Origin: Ga0077555 sp033764055
GTDB taxonomy: Bacteria; Pseudomonadota; Alphaproteobacteria; Rhizobiales; Hyphomicrobiaceae
Assembly: GCA_033764055.1 (NCBI GenBank)
Contig: JANRJI010000145.1
Location: 19,165-83,164, forward strand
DNA length: 64,000 bases
Direction: 5' to 3'
Part shown: positions 17,644 to 26,642 of the stretch, piece after piece
Position numbering within the stretch: position 1 is the stretch's first letter
How the letters are laid out: the number at the start of each line of letters is the position of its first letter
Notes under the pieces: generated by a model
What the model was told of the DNA's origin: nothing
The model's database searches: none
The model's input: the letters and a program-made list of their open reading frames with translations, nothing else
Translations under genes and position numbers: made by a program

Positions 17644-18471
17644 TCACGCGCCGCTGCGCTCCTCGGCAAGGGCCCGGTTGTACTCGGCGCCGAAAATCAT
17701 GATGGCCCCACTGACCTGGAAGAAGATGAGGGCCGTGAAAAGCTGCGTGAGGCCTGCGTAGAAGATCGAATAGTCGCTGACCGTCAGCCACCAGGAATAG
17801 ATCCAGGCCGCGAGAATCCACAGCGCCACCGACAGCAGCGACCCAGGCCAGACGTCCCACAGGCTGCGGCGCCCGGCTGCGAGCCACAGGTGATAGGCGA
17901 ACAGCTGGGCCATCGTCACCGCCACGACGATCGTGTAGCGGGACACGGGCGAAAGCAGGCCGTGATCCAGCAACCACACTCCGGGCGCCCAATTGCGGGC
18001 GGCGACGAGGGCAGGCCCCGCGACGATTCCCCAGGCGATCGCCAGCATGCCCGCGGCCGTGGCGAATACGAACAGGATCGACTGCAGAAAGCACCACAGC
18101 GCCGAGCGGCCCTCGCGCACGCCATAAGCCACATTCAGGGCCGCTCTCAGGCTCTCGATGGCGCTGGTCGCAAAAAACAGCGAGACGCCGGCGCCCACGG
18201 TGAGCAGGCCGTACTGGCTCTGGCCCATCACCTTCTCGACCTCGGGCGCCAGCGCCTTGGCGACGGTGTCTGGCACCACCTGGAAGAGCTGGGCGACCGC
18301 CTCGGCCGCCAGCTCACGGCCGCCGAGCGTGCCTGCGAGCGCACCGAGGAAGATGCAGAACGGGAACAGCGACAGCAGGAAAGCGAAAGCGATCGCGCCG
18401 GCCATCGAGAACCCGCCATCGTCGATCAGCCGCATGAGGGCGCGGTACAGCGTCCCAATTCGTCTCCGCAT
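17644..18471 (-). CDS. YihY/BrkB family inner-membrane protein
   Basis: A 275-residue membrane protein with six hydrophobic segments. Characteristic pieces are FSMAGAIAFAFLLSLFPF near the N-terminus, SQYGLLTVGAGVSLFFATSAIESLR, and the C-terminal LTQLFTALIFFQVSGAIMIFGAEYNRAL. The family was once called ribonuclease BN by mistake and its true role is unclear. GGGGGG just upstream supports ATG 18471; an in-frame ATG at 18507 would add 12 residues. The crotonase gene follows 40 bp downstream. Confidence 0.92.
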   Translation of the reverse strand: MRRRIGTLYRALMRLIDDGGFSMAGAIAFAFLLSLFPFCIFLGALAGTLGGRELAAEAVAQLFQVVPDTVAKALAPEVEKVMGQSQYGLLTVGAGVSLFFATSAIESLRAALNVAYGVREGRSALWCFLQSILFVFATAAGMLAIAWGIVAGPALVAARNWAPGVWLLDHGLLSPVSRYTIVVAVTMAQLFAYHLWLAAGRRSLWDVWPGSLLSVALWILAAWIYSWWLTVSDYSIFYAGLTQLFTALIFFQVSGAIMIFGAEYNRALAEERSGA

Positions 18472-18666
18472 AGACCCCCCGGGACTTGCAGCTCCGAAGC
18501 CGTTCACACCATTTGCACCTGCCCATACCCGCTAAACGACACTGAGGGTATTGTTTCACGATCGGGCAATGACTGTCTGACAAGTACTGAGGCTACCCGG
18601 CACCAGCCGCGGCGTCAGCGCAACGTTACGAGACGGCATTGTAGTGGTTTGGAAGGGCCGAGCACG

Positions 18667-19818
18667 ATGGTCGGGCCAGATGACGATGTGGGCTCGGCGC
18701 TCCACGTTCTGGAGCGCGCCGAAGCCGAGTTGCACCGACGCCTCGAACGCGAGCCGGCGTGGCTCGCCTTGCGACAGCTCGACGACAGGGAGAGGTCAGG
18801 CAATCCGCTCGCGGAGTTATCGTCACCGGACCTAAGGGCCCGGTTGATCGAGCGGCTCGATCTGTCGGTGCCGGAATGGCGGCGCCGCGAGGCCCTGGCA
18901 CTGGCCATATCGACGTTGAAGGCGGCTGGCTACATGCCGACCACGGCCTCGAAGCCGCCCATCCCGATCGACGTTGGCGCGGCCCCGGAACCGATCCCAT
19001 CCGGCGCAGAGGCGGCGCGGGGCCCGGCGCCTTTCTCCGGGCCTATCGCGGCGCGAAATCGATCGCTGACGGAAGCCCTCGGAGCCATGCAGGCGATTGC
19101 AGCGGAGCCGGTCGGCCGCTTCGGCCGCCATGACGGCGTCGCGGCCAGCACGCCGAAGCCCATGGCGCCCGAATCGGTGTTGCGCCGCATCCGTTCCCTT
19201 TCCCCGCCCGACGCTGCGCCCGAAGCGCGGACGCCCTCCATTGCCCAGGCATTGCCGCGCGGCGATGCGCATCGCCCAATGCCACATGCGGGCCGGACGG
19301 CAACGTCCGCACACCTGCCGCCGCCTCTGCCGGCAAGGACCGATGGAGTCGAGCAACCACGCCCTGATACCGACGCAACGGGCCTCCCGCTCGATCCGTT
19401 CGGCGTGGCGGCGCCGGCACGACAGGGTGTCCAGGGGCGGGTCACCTCGCTCGAGGCCGCGGCGGAGAGACTCGTGAGGGCCGACCGCAGCTTGCGGACG
19501 GACCCACGGCCATTTGTCCGGGGCGGAACGGCGGACGCCACCAGCCCGCTGCCGCACGGAGACAGTCGGGGCGCAGGACCGTTGGAGGAAGCCGAGGTCG
19601 ACATTGTGTCACTCGGCACGGGCCGGACCGACGACATGGCGGACTCCTCCGGGCAAGTGGCAGGCGGCAACGCCCCGAGCAGGGACGACCTCCATGCTGA
19701 TCCCGAAGAATACGCCCGGTTCCGCGACATCGCGGATGAGGCTTCGGTCGAGATCGTCAAGCTGGACGGGCGGAGACCACCCGTCTTGCCCGGGCACTCG
19801 CCTGCAAGCCGGCGGTGA
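18667..19818 (+). CDS. Large, mostly disordered protein of unknown function
   Basis: The 383-residue protein has three parts: a charged helical N-terminus (residues 1-85, with ALHVLERAEAELHRRLE and VPEWRRREALALAISTLKAAG), a long Pro/Ala/Arg-rich low-complexity middle (about 90-340), and a short acidic end (DPEEYARFRDIADEASVEIV). GGAAGGG upstream supports ATG 18667; the frame is open well before that but over the YihY gene. There are no membrane segments or signal peptide. It converges with ybaB-dnaX. The ordered ends look genuinely coding; the middle may be a linker or interaction scaffold. No family is recognised. Confidence 0.62.
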   Translation: MVGPDDDVGSALHVLERAEAELHRRLEREPAWLALRQLDDRERSGNPLAELSSPDLRARLIERLDLSVPEWRRREALALAISTLKAAGYMPTTASKPPIPIDVGAAPEPIPSGAEAARGPAPFSGPIAARNRSLTEALGAMQAIAAEPVGRFGRHDGVAASTPKPMAPESVLRRIRSLSPPDAAPEARTPSIAQALPRGDAHRPMPHAGRTATSAHLPPPLPARTDGVEQPRPDTDATGLPLDPFGVAAPARQGVQGRVTSLEAAAERLVRADRSLRTDPRPFVRGGTADATSPLPHGDSRGAGPLEEAEVDIVSLGTGRTDDMADSSGQVAGGNAPSRDDLHADPEEYARFRDIADEASVEIVKLDGRRPPVLPGHSPASRR

Positions 19819-19848
19819 CGCAAGCGAGCCGGCGGAGTCTGGCGCCGG

Positions 19849-20169
19849 TCAGAACAGCTTCAACCCGGGTGGCAGTGGCAGGCCGCCTGTCACCTCCTGC
19901 ATCCGGCCCTGCACGGCGGCGTCGAGCTTGGACCGGGCGTCCTGATGGGCGGCGACGACGAGGTCCTCGACCATCTCCGCCTCGCCCGGCTTCATGAGGC
20001 CAGGGTCGATCCGCAATGCGCGCATCTCGCCCTTGCCGTTGAGCGTCACCTTCACGAGACCGGCGCCCGCCTGCCCCTCGATCTCGAGTGCCGCAAGCTC
20101 CTCCTGCATCTTCTGCATGCGAGCCTGAATCTGGCCGGCCTGCTGCATCAGCTTCATCAGGTCTTTCAT
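19849..20169 (-). CDS. YbaB/EbfC family nucleoid-associated protein
   Basis: A 106-residue DNA-binding protein (MKDLMKLMQQAGQIQARMQ, then the GAGLVKVTLNGKGEMRALRI core). It follows dnaX by 44 bp, the conserved order dnaX-ybaB-recR in many bacteria; recR is not next here. Members form homodimers that bind double-stranded DNA. Length and motifs are normal. Confidence 0.95.
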   Translation of the reverse strand: MKDLMKLMQQAGQIQARMQKMQEELAALEIEGQAGAGLVKVTLNGKGEMRALRIDPGLMKPGEAEMVEDLVVAAHQDARSKLDAAVQGRMQEVTGGLPLPPGLKLF

Positions 20170-20213
20170 TCCGACTCCTTCAGGTCAGGGGGACCGGCAA
20201 CCGCCACACAGGG

Positions 20214-22091
20214 TCAGCTTGCGGCCTGATCGTCGTCACGTACCACGCTCGCGGGCCGGACAGCCACGATGCGGGCGTCAGGGAAGCTCGTCAGCACGGA
20301 GGCCAGCGCCGGATGCGCCTTCAGGGCCTCGAGCTCCGCAGCCTCGCGGACACGGCGAGCCTCGCCGATGGGCGGCTCGCCGCGATGCTTGCTGACGGCG
20401 ACGATCCAACGGCGGTTGGTCCACTTGTTCAGTTTCTCCCGGAGATCGTTGGCCAGCTCCTGAGGCGCGCCCGGAAGCAGCGCGATGTCGATCCCTCCCG
20501 CCGGGTCGAACCTGACGAGGCTGACGTGCTCCTCGAGATGCACACGGAGGCGGGCGTCGCGGCGCTTGGCCGCCACGGCCACGACCTCCTCGAACGAGCG
20601 CGGATCGTCGAAGCCGAGAGCGACGGCCGGGACGAGCTCGGGGTTCTCCTCGTCGTCGAGGTCGGAGGGCTCGGCGTCGGGGCCGGCGGCGCCGTAATCA
20701 TCGAGGCTGACCGGCGGTGGTGGCTCCTCGACGTCCGGCGCCGCGCTGGCCTCGTCCTCCCATGGCGGGGGCGGCGCCGATGGTGGGGCTGGCGCGCTGC
20801 TGCGTGGCGCGCGCTCATCACGACCGACCGGCGGCAAGGTGCTTGCACCGGTGCTGCCACCACGCCTCGGCCCGCCGCCGCCGAGCACGCGGATGAGATC
20901 CTCGGGAGACGGCAGATCCGCGGCATGCGCGATGCGGATCAGCACCATCTCGGCCGCCGACTGGGCACTCGGTGCACGCTGGGCCTCGTCAAGCCCCTTG
21001 AGCAGCATCGACCAGGTGCGTGACAGCACGGCCGTCGACAGGCGACTGGCGAGATTGGTAGCGCGCTGCCGCTCCTCCGCCGAAAGGCCCTCGCCCGCCG
21101 CGGTGGCACCTGCCACCTTGAGGCGGGTCGCAATGTGCACACCCTCGCCGAGATCGGCGAGGGTGTGGATCGGGTCGGCGCCATCGCGATGGAGGGCGCC
21201 GAGGGCGGTGAGCGCGGCGCCCGCGTCGCCTGCGAAGAGATGATCGAGAAGATCGAACAGGCGACCGCGGTCGGCGAGACCGAGCATGCCGCGCACGCCA
21301 GTCTCGGTCACCTTGCCAGAGCCCATGGCGATCGCCTGATCGAGCACGGACAGACCGTCCCGCACGGAGCCTTCGGCAGCCCGCGCGATGAGGCTCAGCG
21401 CTCCGTCCTCGGCCTCGGCGCCTTCGTTGGCCACGATCCGCTTGAAGTGCGCAGCCAGGAGGGGCACCTCCACGCGGCGCAGATCGAAGCGCTGGCAGCG
21501 GGAGAGCACCGTCACCGGCACCTTGCGGATTTCCGTGGTGGCGAAAATGAACTTGACGTGCGGCGGAGGCTCCTCGAGCGTCTTCAAAAGGGCGTTGAAG
21601 GCGCCCTTCGAGAGCATATGGACCTCGTCGATGATGAACACCTTGTAGCGCGCCGCGATAGGCTTGTAGCGCGCGCTCTCGATGATCTCGCGGATATTGT
21701 CGACGCCGGTGTTGGAGGCGGCGTCCATCTCGACGACGTCGGGGTGGCGGCTCTCGATGATCTCGCGGCAATGACGGCCGGGCACGGTCAGGTCGATCGA
21801 CGGGCGATCGGGGCCGTCGGGGCCGACGTAATTGAGCGCGCGGGCCAGGATGCGGGCAGTGGTGGTCTTGCCGACGCCGCGCACGCCGGTCAGCATATAG
21901 GCTTGCGCGATGCGCTCGATGGCAAAGGCGTTGCGCAGCGTCGTCACCATCGCGTCCTGGCCGATCAGATCGTCGAAGGTGGACGGTCGGTACTTGCGCG
22001 CCAGGACGACATAGCCCGTCCGGGCGGGTGCGGGATCGTCGCCGAAGAGGCCCGGCCCGTCCGTGTCGCCGATGTCGCCGGTATCGCTCAT
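20214..22091 (-). CDS. dnaX: DNA polymerase III subunits gamma and tau
   Basis: The clamp-loader ATPase of 625 residues. The AAA+ domain (about 25-370) has Walker A GVRGVGKTTTARI, DEVHML (Walker B), sensor 1 (FATTEIRKVP) and sensor 2 regions. The zinc module is degenerate in the alphaproteobacterial manner: a single Cys remains in PGRHCREI where other bacteria have four. A Pro-rich linker (about 415-480) precedes the tau-like C-terminal domain that contacts DnaE and DnaB. GAGGATC upstream of ATG 22091 is a fair ribosome site. The SRP RNA gene lies just upstream on the same strand. Confidence 0.96.
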   Translation of the reverse strand: MSDTGDIGDTDGPGLFGDDPAPARTGYVVLARKYRPSTFDDLIGQDAMVTTLRNAFAIERIAQAYMLTGVRGVGKTTTARILARALNYVGPDGPDRPSIDLTVPGRHCREIIESRHPDVVEMDAASNTGVDNIREIIESARYKPIAARYKVFIIDEVHMLSKGAFNALLKTLEEPPPHVKFIFATTEIRKVPVTVLSRCQRFDLRRVEVPLLAAHFKRIVANEGAEAEDGALSLIARAAEGSVRDGLSVLDQAIAMGSGKVTETGVRGMLGLADRGRLFDLLDHLFAGDAGAALTALGALHRDGADPIHTLADLGEGVHIATRLKVAGATAAGEGLSAEERQRATNLASRLSTAVLSRTWSMLLKGLDEAQRAPSAQSAAEMVLIRIAHAADLPSPEDLIRVLGGGGPRRGGSTGASTLPPVGRDERAPRSSAPAPPSAPPPPWEDEASAAPDVEEPPPPVSLDDYGAAGPDAEPSDLDDEENPELVPAVALGFDDPRSFEEVVAVAAKRRDARLRVHLEEHVSLVRFDPAGGIDIALLPGAPQELANDLREKLNKWTNRRWIVAVSKHRGEPPIGEARRVREAAELEALKAHPALASVLTSFPDARIVAVRPASVVRDDDQAAS

Positions 22092-22261
22092 CTACGACCG
22101 ATCCTCTTCGGGGATCCGTGGCGCCGCTCCTCGGCGAGGGTGGCGCTGACCGTCCCGAATGGCGCGACGGGAGCACCGGGGAGTGCGACGCGCTGCAGCG
22201 TTGCCTGCGGCAACCCTCGGCTGGCCCCAGCAGCCACAAGGAGGCCTGCCCGGGGCATGAG

Positions 22262-22361
22262 AGAGGCTGGACGGCGACCCGAGTCCTGATCGTTAGGGCT
22301 GCTTCCTTCCGGACCTGACCCGGTTGGCGAGGGACGCGTCCGCCGCCAGCCTCCCAGGCTC
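22262..22361 (-). ncRNA. ffs: Bacterial small signal recognition particle RNA (4.5S)
   Basis: The minus strand contains the near-invariant apical SRP RNA block GTCAGGTCCGGAAGGAAGCA (around 22310-22290). Flanking arms pair: GGGAGGCTGGCGGCG on the 5' side with CGCCGTCCAGCCTCTC on the 3' side, giving a single hairpin of about 100 nt. It would bind the Ffh M-domain in co-translational membrane targeting. Exact ends are estimated from the helix. Its location beside dnaX is common in alphaproteobacteria. Confidence 0.95.
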
Positions 22362-22390
22362 TACTTAAGGGAGTGAGAGGCATGCCGCAA
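22362..22390 (-). promoter_or_regulatory. Predicted sigma-70 promoter of the SRP RNA gene
   Basis: On the minus strand TTGCGG (22390-22385) is followed by a 17-bp spacer and TAAGTA (22367-22362), placing initiation within a few bases of the first helix strand of the SRP RNA. Confidence 0.5.
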
Positions 22391-22420
22391 CGGCCGTGAT
22401 CTGGGGTTGCACACAAAGTA

Positions 22421-22445
22421 ACGGCCGCCCCGCAGGGGCGGCCGT
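22421..22445 (-). terminator. Hairpin terminator of the second TRAP operon
   Basis: A perfect 11-bp stem, ACGGCCGCCCC with GGGGCGGCCGT around a 3-nt loop, followed on the minus strand by a short T-containing tail (TACTTTGTG). It lies 32 bp past the dctM stop. Confidence 0.75.
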
Positions 22446-22476
22446 CCGCATTGTCGAAGCCGCACGATCCGTCAGG

Positions 22477-24000
22477 TCACTTGAGGGCGCGCACCAGCCA
22501 CAGCGCGATATCCGGCACGAAGAACAGGCCCAGGAGCACGACGCACTGGATGACCATGTAGTCGGCCATGCCCCGATAGATGGTGGCCAGCGACCACTGT
22601 GGCACGACATTTCTCAGGTAGTAGGCCGACATGGCCACCGGTGGACTGAGGAAGGCCGTCTGCAGGTTCACTGCCACCAACGCGCCGAACCAGATCAGCA
22701 ACTCCTGCTTCGTCAGACCGGCAATCTTCAGCTTTTCGACCACCGGCAGGAAGATCGGGAGAAACACGAGAATGATGGCTGGCCACTCGAACGGCCAGCC
22801 CAGCACGAAGATCAGCAGCATGATCAGCGCGAGCTTCCACATGTCGCCGAGCGGAAGGGCGATGAGCGCGTTGGTGATGACGCCAGCCGTGCCGAGCTTG
22901 GTGAAGACCGCGCCGAACACGTTCGAGGCAACGGCCAAGAACAACACCATGGCCGATGTCGTCAGCGTGCCGACGCAGGCATTCTTGAACGACTTGAAGT
23001 CGAGCCGCCCGTAGAGCAGCGCCAGGAATGCCGCACCGAAGGCGCCGCACGACGCCGCCTCGGTCGGAGTCGCGAGGCCCATCAGGATCGTGCCGAGCGT
23101 GAAGCCGATCAGTGCGCTCAGGGGCGCGATGCCCAGCATGACCGCCCGGAAGTAGGCGCTGGCAATGTAGAAATACCCGGCCAGAAGCGCCAGGGCACAT
23201 GCCGGAACAGCCCACCCGATCAGCGGCACATTCGGCACGAAGCCCGTCACGACAGCGTACACGATCAGGGCGGCGATAGCGAGCACGCAGACGAAGCCGA
23301 GACCCACGACAGGCAATCCGACCTTCTCGGTCGTCATGAAGTCATAGGCGACCTTGCGCTCCTCCATCGTCATCGGCGGGCCGAGCTTCGGATCGATCAG
23401 GCTGCGGCCCATCGTGTAGAGGATGTAGCAGCCGGCGAGAACGAAGCCCGGGCCGAAGGCCGCGGAGTAGAGCAGATTTACAGGCACGCCCATGGTCGGG
23501 CCCATCACGACGAGCATGACGCTCGGCGGGATGAGAACGCCCAGCGTGCCGCCAGCAGCAATGGCGCCCGACGACAGTCGGGCGTCATAGCCGGACTTGA
23601 TCATCATCGGGCCGGCCATGATGCCGAGCACCGTCACCGCTGCACCGACGATGCCGGTCGCCATGGCGAAGATGGTGGCCGTCAGGATGACCGCCAGGTA
23701 GAGCGAGCCGCGCACAGGAGCGAGCATGCTGCGAAGCGCGCCGAACAGACGCTCCATCAAGCCGGCCTGCTCCGTCATGTAGCCCATGAAGATGAAGAGC
23801 GGCACCGCGGGCAGGATCTCGTCCTTCATCGTGCCCCAGATCTGCAGATAGGCCAGATCGAAGGTCTGCGCCCAGCCGAGGCCGACGCCACCGAACACGA
23901 GCGCAAGGAACAGCAGGGTGAACGAGATCGGAAATCCGATGAAGATCACGGCCACCATGCCGAACAGCATGATGGCGCCGAGAATTTCGTTGGGGCTCAT
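22477..24000 (-). CDS. TRAP transporter large permease (DctM family), second system
   Basis: A 507-residue inner-membrane protein with 12-14 hydrophobic segments and the family blocks FIFMGYMTEQAGLMERLF, SSGAIAAGGTLGVLIPPSV and GLATPTEAASCGAFGA. It is longer than the first DctM (435 residues) because of extra segments after residue 200, as in the TakM-like branch that works with mannitol- or keto-acid-type solute receptors. It starts 4 bp after dctQ, so the two are co-translated. A strong hairpin follows the stop. Confidence 0.95.
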   Translation of the reverse strand: MSPNEILGAIMLFGMVAVIFIGFPISFTLLFLALVFGGVGLGWAQTFDLAYLQIWGTMKDEILPAVPLFIFMGYMTEQAGLMERLFGALRSMLAPVRGSLYLAVILTATIFAMATGIVGAAVTVLGIMAGPMMIKSGYDARLSSGAIAAGGTLGVLIPPSVMLVVMGPTMGVPVNLLYSAAFGPGFVLAGCYILYTMGRSLIDPKLGPPMTMEERKVAYDFMTTEKVGLPVVGLGFVCVLAIAALIVYAVVTGFVPNVPLIGWAVPACALALLAGYFYIASAYFRAVMLGIAPLSALIGFTLGTILMGLATPTEAASCGAFGAAFLALLYGRLDFKSFKNACVGTLTTSAMVLFLAVASNVFGAVFTKLGTAGVITNALIALPLGDMWKLALIMLLIFVLGWPFEWPAIILVFLPIFLPVVEKLKIAGLTKQELLIWFGALVAVNLQTAFLSPPVAMSAYYLRNVVPQWSLATIYRGMADYMVIQCVVLLGLFFVPDIALWLVRALK

Positions 24001-24004
24001 TGGA

Positions 24005-24559
24005 TCAGACCTCGATCTTCTCGTGCTTGACGAGGAATTGGCCGGTCCGCGCGGCCCACAGGCTCTTCAGGAGCTCCGAGAAGCCCTGGAGGAACAGCAT
24101 GCCGCAGGACAGCGGGATGACGGCGCGGAATGGCCAGATGATCGGCTGCCAGGCGCCGGAGTTCGACTTCTCGTTGATCGACATCGAGTAGATGAAGTCG
24201 TCCCAACTCGACCAGGTCAGGATCGCCATCGTCGGCAGGAAGAAGAGCAGGAATGCCGCTGAATCAATCGTGCCCTTGGTCTTGTCGGAGAAGCCATCCC
24301 ACAACATATCAGTGCGGACGTGAGCACCCTTGAGAAGGGCGTAGGCACTGCCGAGCATGAACAGCGCACCGAAGGTCATGGTGGTGACGTCGAGGGCCCA
24401 GATCGTTGGATCCCCGAAGGCGTACCGACTGATGACCTCGTAGACGTTCGGAATGATGAGGATAGGCACGAGAACGCAGGCAAGCACGATGCCCATGTAC
24501 TCCGTGATCCAGTCGATCACTCGGATGATGCCAAGATAGAGTGGTGATGGCTGTTCCAT
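24005..24559 (-). CDS. TRAP transporter small permease (DctQ family), second system
   Basis: A 184-residue membrane protein with four hydrophobic segments and the DctQ block SAYALLKGAHVRTDMLWDGF. GGGAGGA before ATG 24559 fixes the start; the frame extends 23 codons upstream without a site. It is directly followed by dctM (4-bp gap). Confidence 0.92.
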   Translation of the reverse strand: MEQPSPLYLGIIRVIDWITEYMGIVLACVLVPILIIPNVYEVISRYAFGDPTIWALDVTTMTFGALFMLGSAYALLKGAHVRTDMLWDGFSDKTKGTIDSAAFLLFFLPTMAILTWSSWDDFIYSMSINEKSNSGAWQPIIWPFRAVIPLSCGMLFLQGFSELLKSLWAARTGQFLVKHEKIEV

Positions 24560-24681
24560 AGTCCTCCCCGAAGTCATTGTAGGTCGGTTCGTCTTGCACT
24601 GATGGCTTGGTGGGCGGCCGTCCGCCATTACCGTTGACGCACGTGGACCGCGACGGATTGGTGCGGCCCCACCAGATCACG

Positions 24682-25036
24682 TTAGTTGAGTTTCTCTTGG
24701 CCCAATAGTGGCAGGCTGGCCACCCCATAGGCTGGAGCGTAAGGCTGTGGCGGGTACAGGACAGCCGCGGGCTTCATCGGCGACGCTTGGTTCTGCTTGA
24801 CGGGCCGGCCTTTGCCCAGACCCGTTGGTGGCGACCTCATCCTGGACTCTCGGGAGCTCCTGCTCAAACTCGTCGGACCCGCTCATCTTGAAGCCGTGGC
24901 ACCGCATCGTCGGAATGGACCGAGTGGCCTGCTCGTTCAGCACTACCTGATCGACGACCGCCTCGCCGGAGCCTCCGGCCAGGGCAAACCCCTTCTCCCG
25001 CCCGGGCAACGGCCCGCGCCTGACCACAACGAACAT
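24682..25036 (-). pseudogene. Small gene of unknown function with a frameshift, inside the second TRAP cluster
   Basis: A good site (GGAGGA, 6-nt spacing) precedes ATG 25036. The first frame (MFVVVRRGPLPGREKGF, through FKMSGSDEFEQELPRVQDE) keeps high G+C at third codon positions for about 70 codons, then loses it. A second frame, shifted by one base from about 24825 onward (GKGRPVKQNQASPMKP, ending LPLLGQEKLN and stop at 24682), then takes up the high third-position G+C. The sum is one protein of roughly 118 residues interrupted by a single-base indel, either a real mutation or a sequencing error. No family is recognised. It sits on the transcribed strand between the binding-protein gene and dctQ. 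Confidence 0.5.
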
Positions 25037-25342
25037 ACGATTCCTCCAGGGGAATTTGTACGGACAGGCAATCAGCACAGGATGCGATTGCGGTCAATTG
25101 GGCAAAGTTGTGGCGCCGCAAGATTCGGCACGATCGACTTGCAGCGCGTAAGAATGTCGAAGTTGCGCGTAATTTTGGTGTAGCTGCCAGGACCGATCCG
25201 CCGACCAAGGCGAGGCACGCAAGGCCCCATACGCAACCCGCTGCCGAGATCGTCGCGTCCGAACTGCAATGGGCCGCCAGGAGACGTGCCTCCTGGCGGC
25301 CCAATCCCAGATCACACACCGGTCGAGCCGGCTCTCGTCAAG
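25037..25342. other. Intergenic region inside the second TRAP cluster
   Basis: These 306 bp hold no supported gene. The region contains the hairpin behind the solute-binding-protein gene (25270-25303), the minus-strand copy of GTTGCGTATGGGG (25225-25237), and an A/T-richer stretch at 25080-25200 that may carry a promoter for the downstream ORF-dctQ-dctM genes. Confidence 0.5.
25270..25303 (-). terminator. Stem-loop behind the TRAP solute-binding-protein gene
   Basis: A perfect 14-bp inverted repeat, TGGGCCGCCAGGAG and CTCCTGGCGGCCCA, around a 6-nt loop, about 40 bp past the stop at 25343. No long T-tract follows, so it may attenuate or protect the upstream mRNA rather than fully terminate; this would fit higher expression of the binding protein than the permease. 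Confidence 0.6.
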
Positions 25343-26446
25343 CTACTTCTTCGGCCAGTAGTGGTCGGCCGCCAGGCTGTACGCCGGATAGTAGAAGCGC
25401 TTGGCTGGCACAGAGACGGAGGCCCACTTCTTCTGGCTCTCCCAAACTTCCTTGAAGACCGGGTTCTTCTCGCTCTCGCGCGCGACGATCTTATCCCAGG
25501 CCGCCAAGAATTCCTTGTGCACTTCGGCCGGCGTCTCCTTGACGTTTACACCGTGCTTCGAGCGGAACTCCTCGAGGGCTTCGGCATTCTGCCGCTGCCA
25601 CTTCGCCCACCATGTGAACATGGTTTCGGTCGCAGCGGCTTTCATGATTTCCTGGTCGGTCTTGCTGAGGCTGTTCCAGGTATCCTTGTTGATCAGCAGC
25701 TCACCGATCGAGACGTTCTCGTGCAGCGACGGAGCGTAGTGGTACTTCCAGATGGTCTGGAAACCGAACCTCAGGTCCTCGATGCCACCGACCCACTCGG
25801 CGCAGTCGATGGTGCCGCGCTCGGCGGCCGGCATGATCTCGCCGCCGGCCATGTTAACCGTGCGCATGCCCATCTCGTTGAAGATCTCGGCAGCAAGGCC
25901 CGTCTGCCGGCACTTCTGGCCCTTGAAGTCGGCCAGAGTATTGATTTCCTTCTTGAACCAGCCGAGCGCCTGCGGGCTCGACGGAAGGATGTTCAACACC
26001 ACGACGTTCAGCTTCAGCGTGTCCTGGTAGAACTTGTTGTACATGTCCAGACCGCCGCCGTGCCACATCCAGGACATGTAGTCCATGTGATCCATGCCGA
26101 GCGGTCCGCCGGGGCCGCCGGAGAAAAGGATCGCGGCCTTATTCTTTCCGGTCCAGTACCCGGCCCAGGTATGTGCGCCGTCGATGACCTTCTTGTGCGT
26201 GGCGTCGAGGACCTCGAAAGCGGGCACGACCTGGCCGGCTGGCATCGCCTCGACCTTGACACGGCCTTGCGTCAGTTCCTCGGTACGCTTGGCGAACTGA
26301 GTGAAGTTCTCATAGAGCGTCAACGATGCAGGCCAGGACGCCTGCATCTTCAACGTCTTCTGTTGGGCGGCTGCGGGGCCCGCCAGGGCCAGCGCCGCCG
26401 TCAGCGCGAGCGCCGACGCAACGCCCCGGTTGAAGAGATGCAACAT
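25343..26446 (-). CDS. TRAP transporter solute-binding protein (DctP/TakP-like), second system
   Basis: A 367-residue periplasmic receptor with a clear signal peptide (residues 1-27, ending GPAAAQ). Motifs of the TakP-like branch, known for alpha-keto-acid binding, are visible: KMQASWPASLTLYENFTQF, then CRQTGLAAEIFNEMGM and GTIDCAEWVGG. GGGAGGAA before the ATG fixes the start. It is the first gene of the cluster, about 780 bp upstream of dctQ, with a strong hairpin and a frame-shifted small gene between. The ligand is inferred only from family resemblance. Confidence 0.92.
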   Translation of the reverse strand: MLHLFNRGVASALALTAALALAGPAAAQQKTLKMQASWPASLTLYENFTQFAKRTEELTQGRVKVEAMPAGQVVPAFEVLDATHKKVIDGAHTWAGYWTGKNKAAILFSGGPGGPLGMDHMDYMSWMWHGGGLDMYNKFYQDTLKLNVVVLNILPSSPQALGWFKKEINTLADFKGQKCRQTGLAAEIFNEMGMRTVNMAGGEIMPAAERGTIDCAEWVGGIEDLRFGFQTIWKYHYAPSLHENVSIGELLINKDTWNSLSKTDQEIMKAAATETMFTWWAKWQRQNAEALEEFRSKHGVNVKETPAEVHKEFLAAWDKIVARESEKNPVFKEVWESQKKWASVSVPAKRFYYPAYSLAADHYWPKK

Positions 26447-26642
26447 TGAATTCCTCCCTTAGGCTAGTCCGGATGACTGCACTCAGCACAGGCGCTCGTC
26501 GTGGTCAATCGTCGGCGGTGCCGCAACGGCCAATCTCTCGCACTCGCCCTGTCGGCGCCGGAACGGATGCGGGAGGGTAGGTGACGGTTGCCGCCGGTGC
26601 TGCCTATAGTTCAAGCCAACAACGACTTGCTGGGGAACCGCG

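Noticed and set aside
22396..24030. 544-codon open frame antisense to the second dctM
   Set aside because: Composition is almost wholly His/Glu/Arg/Gln, typical of the complement of a membrane-protein gene.
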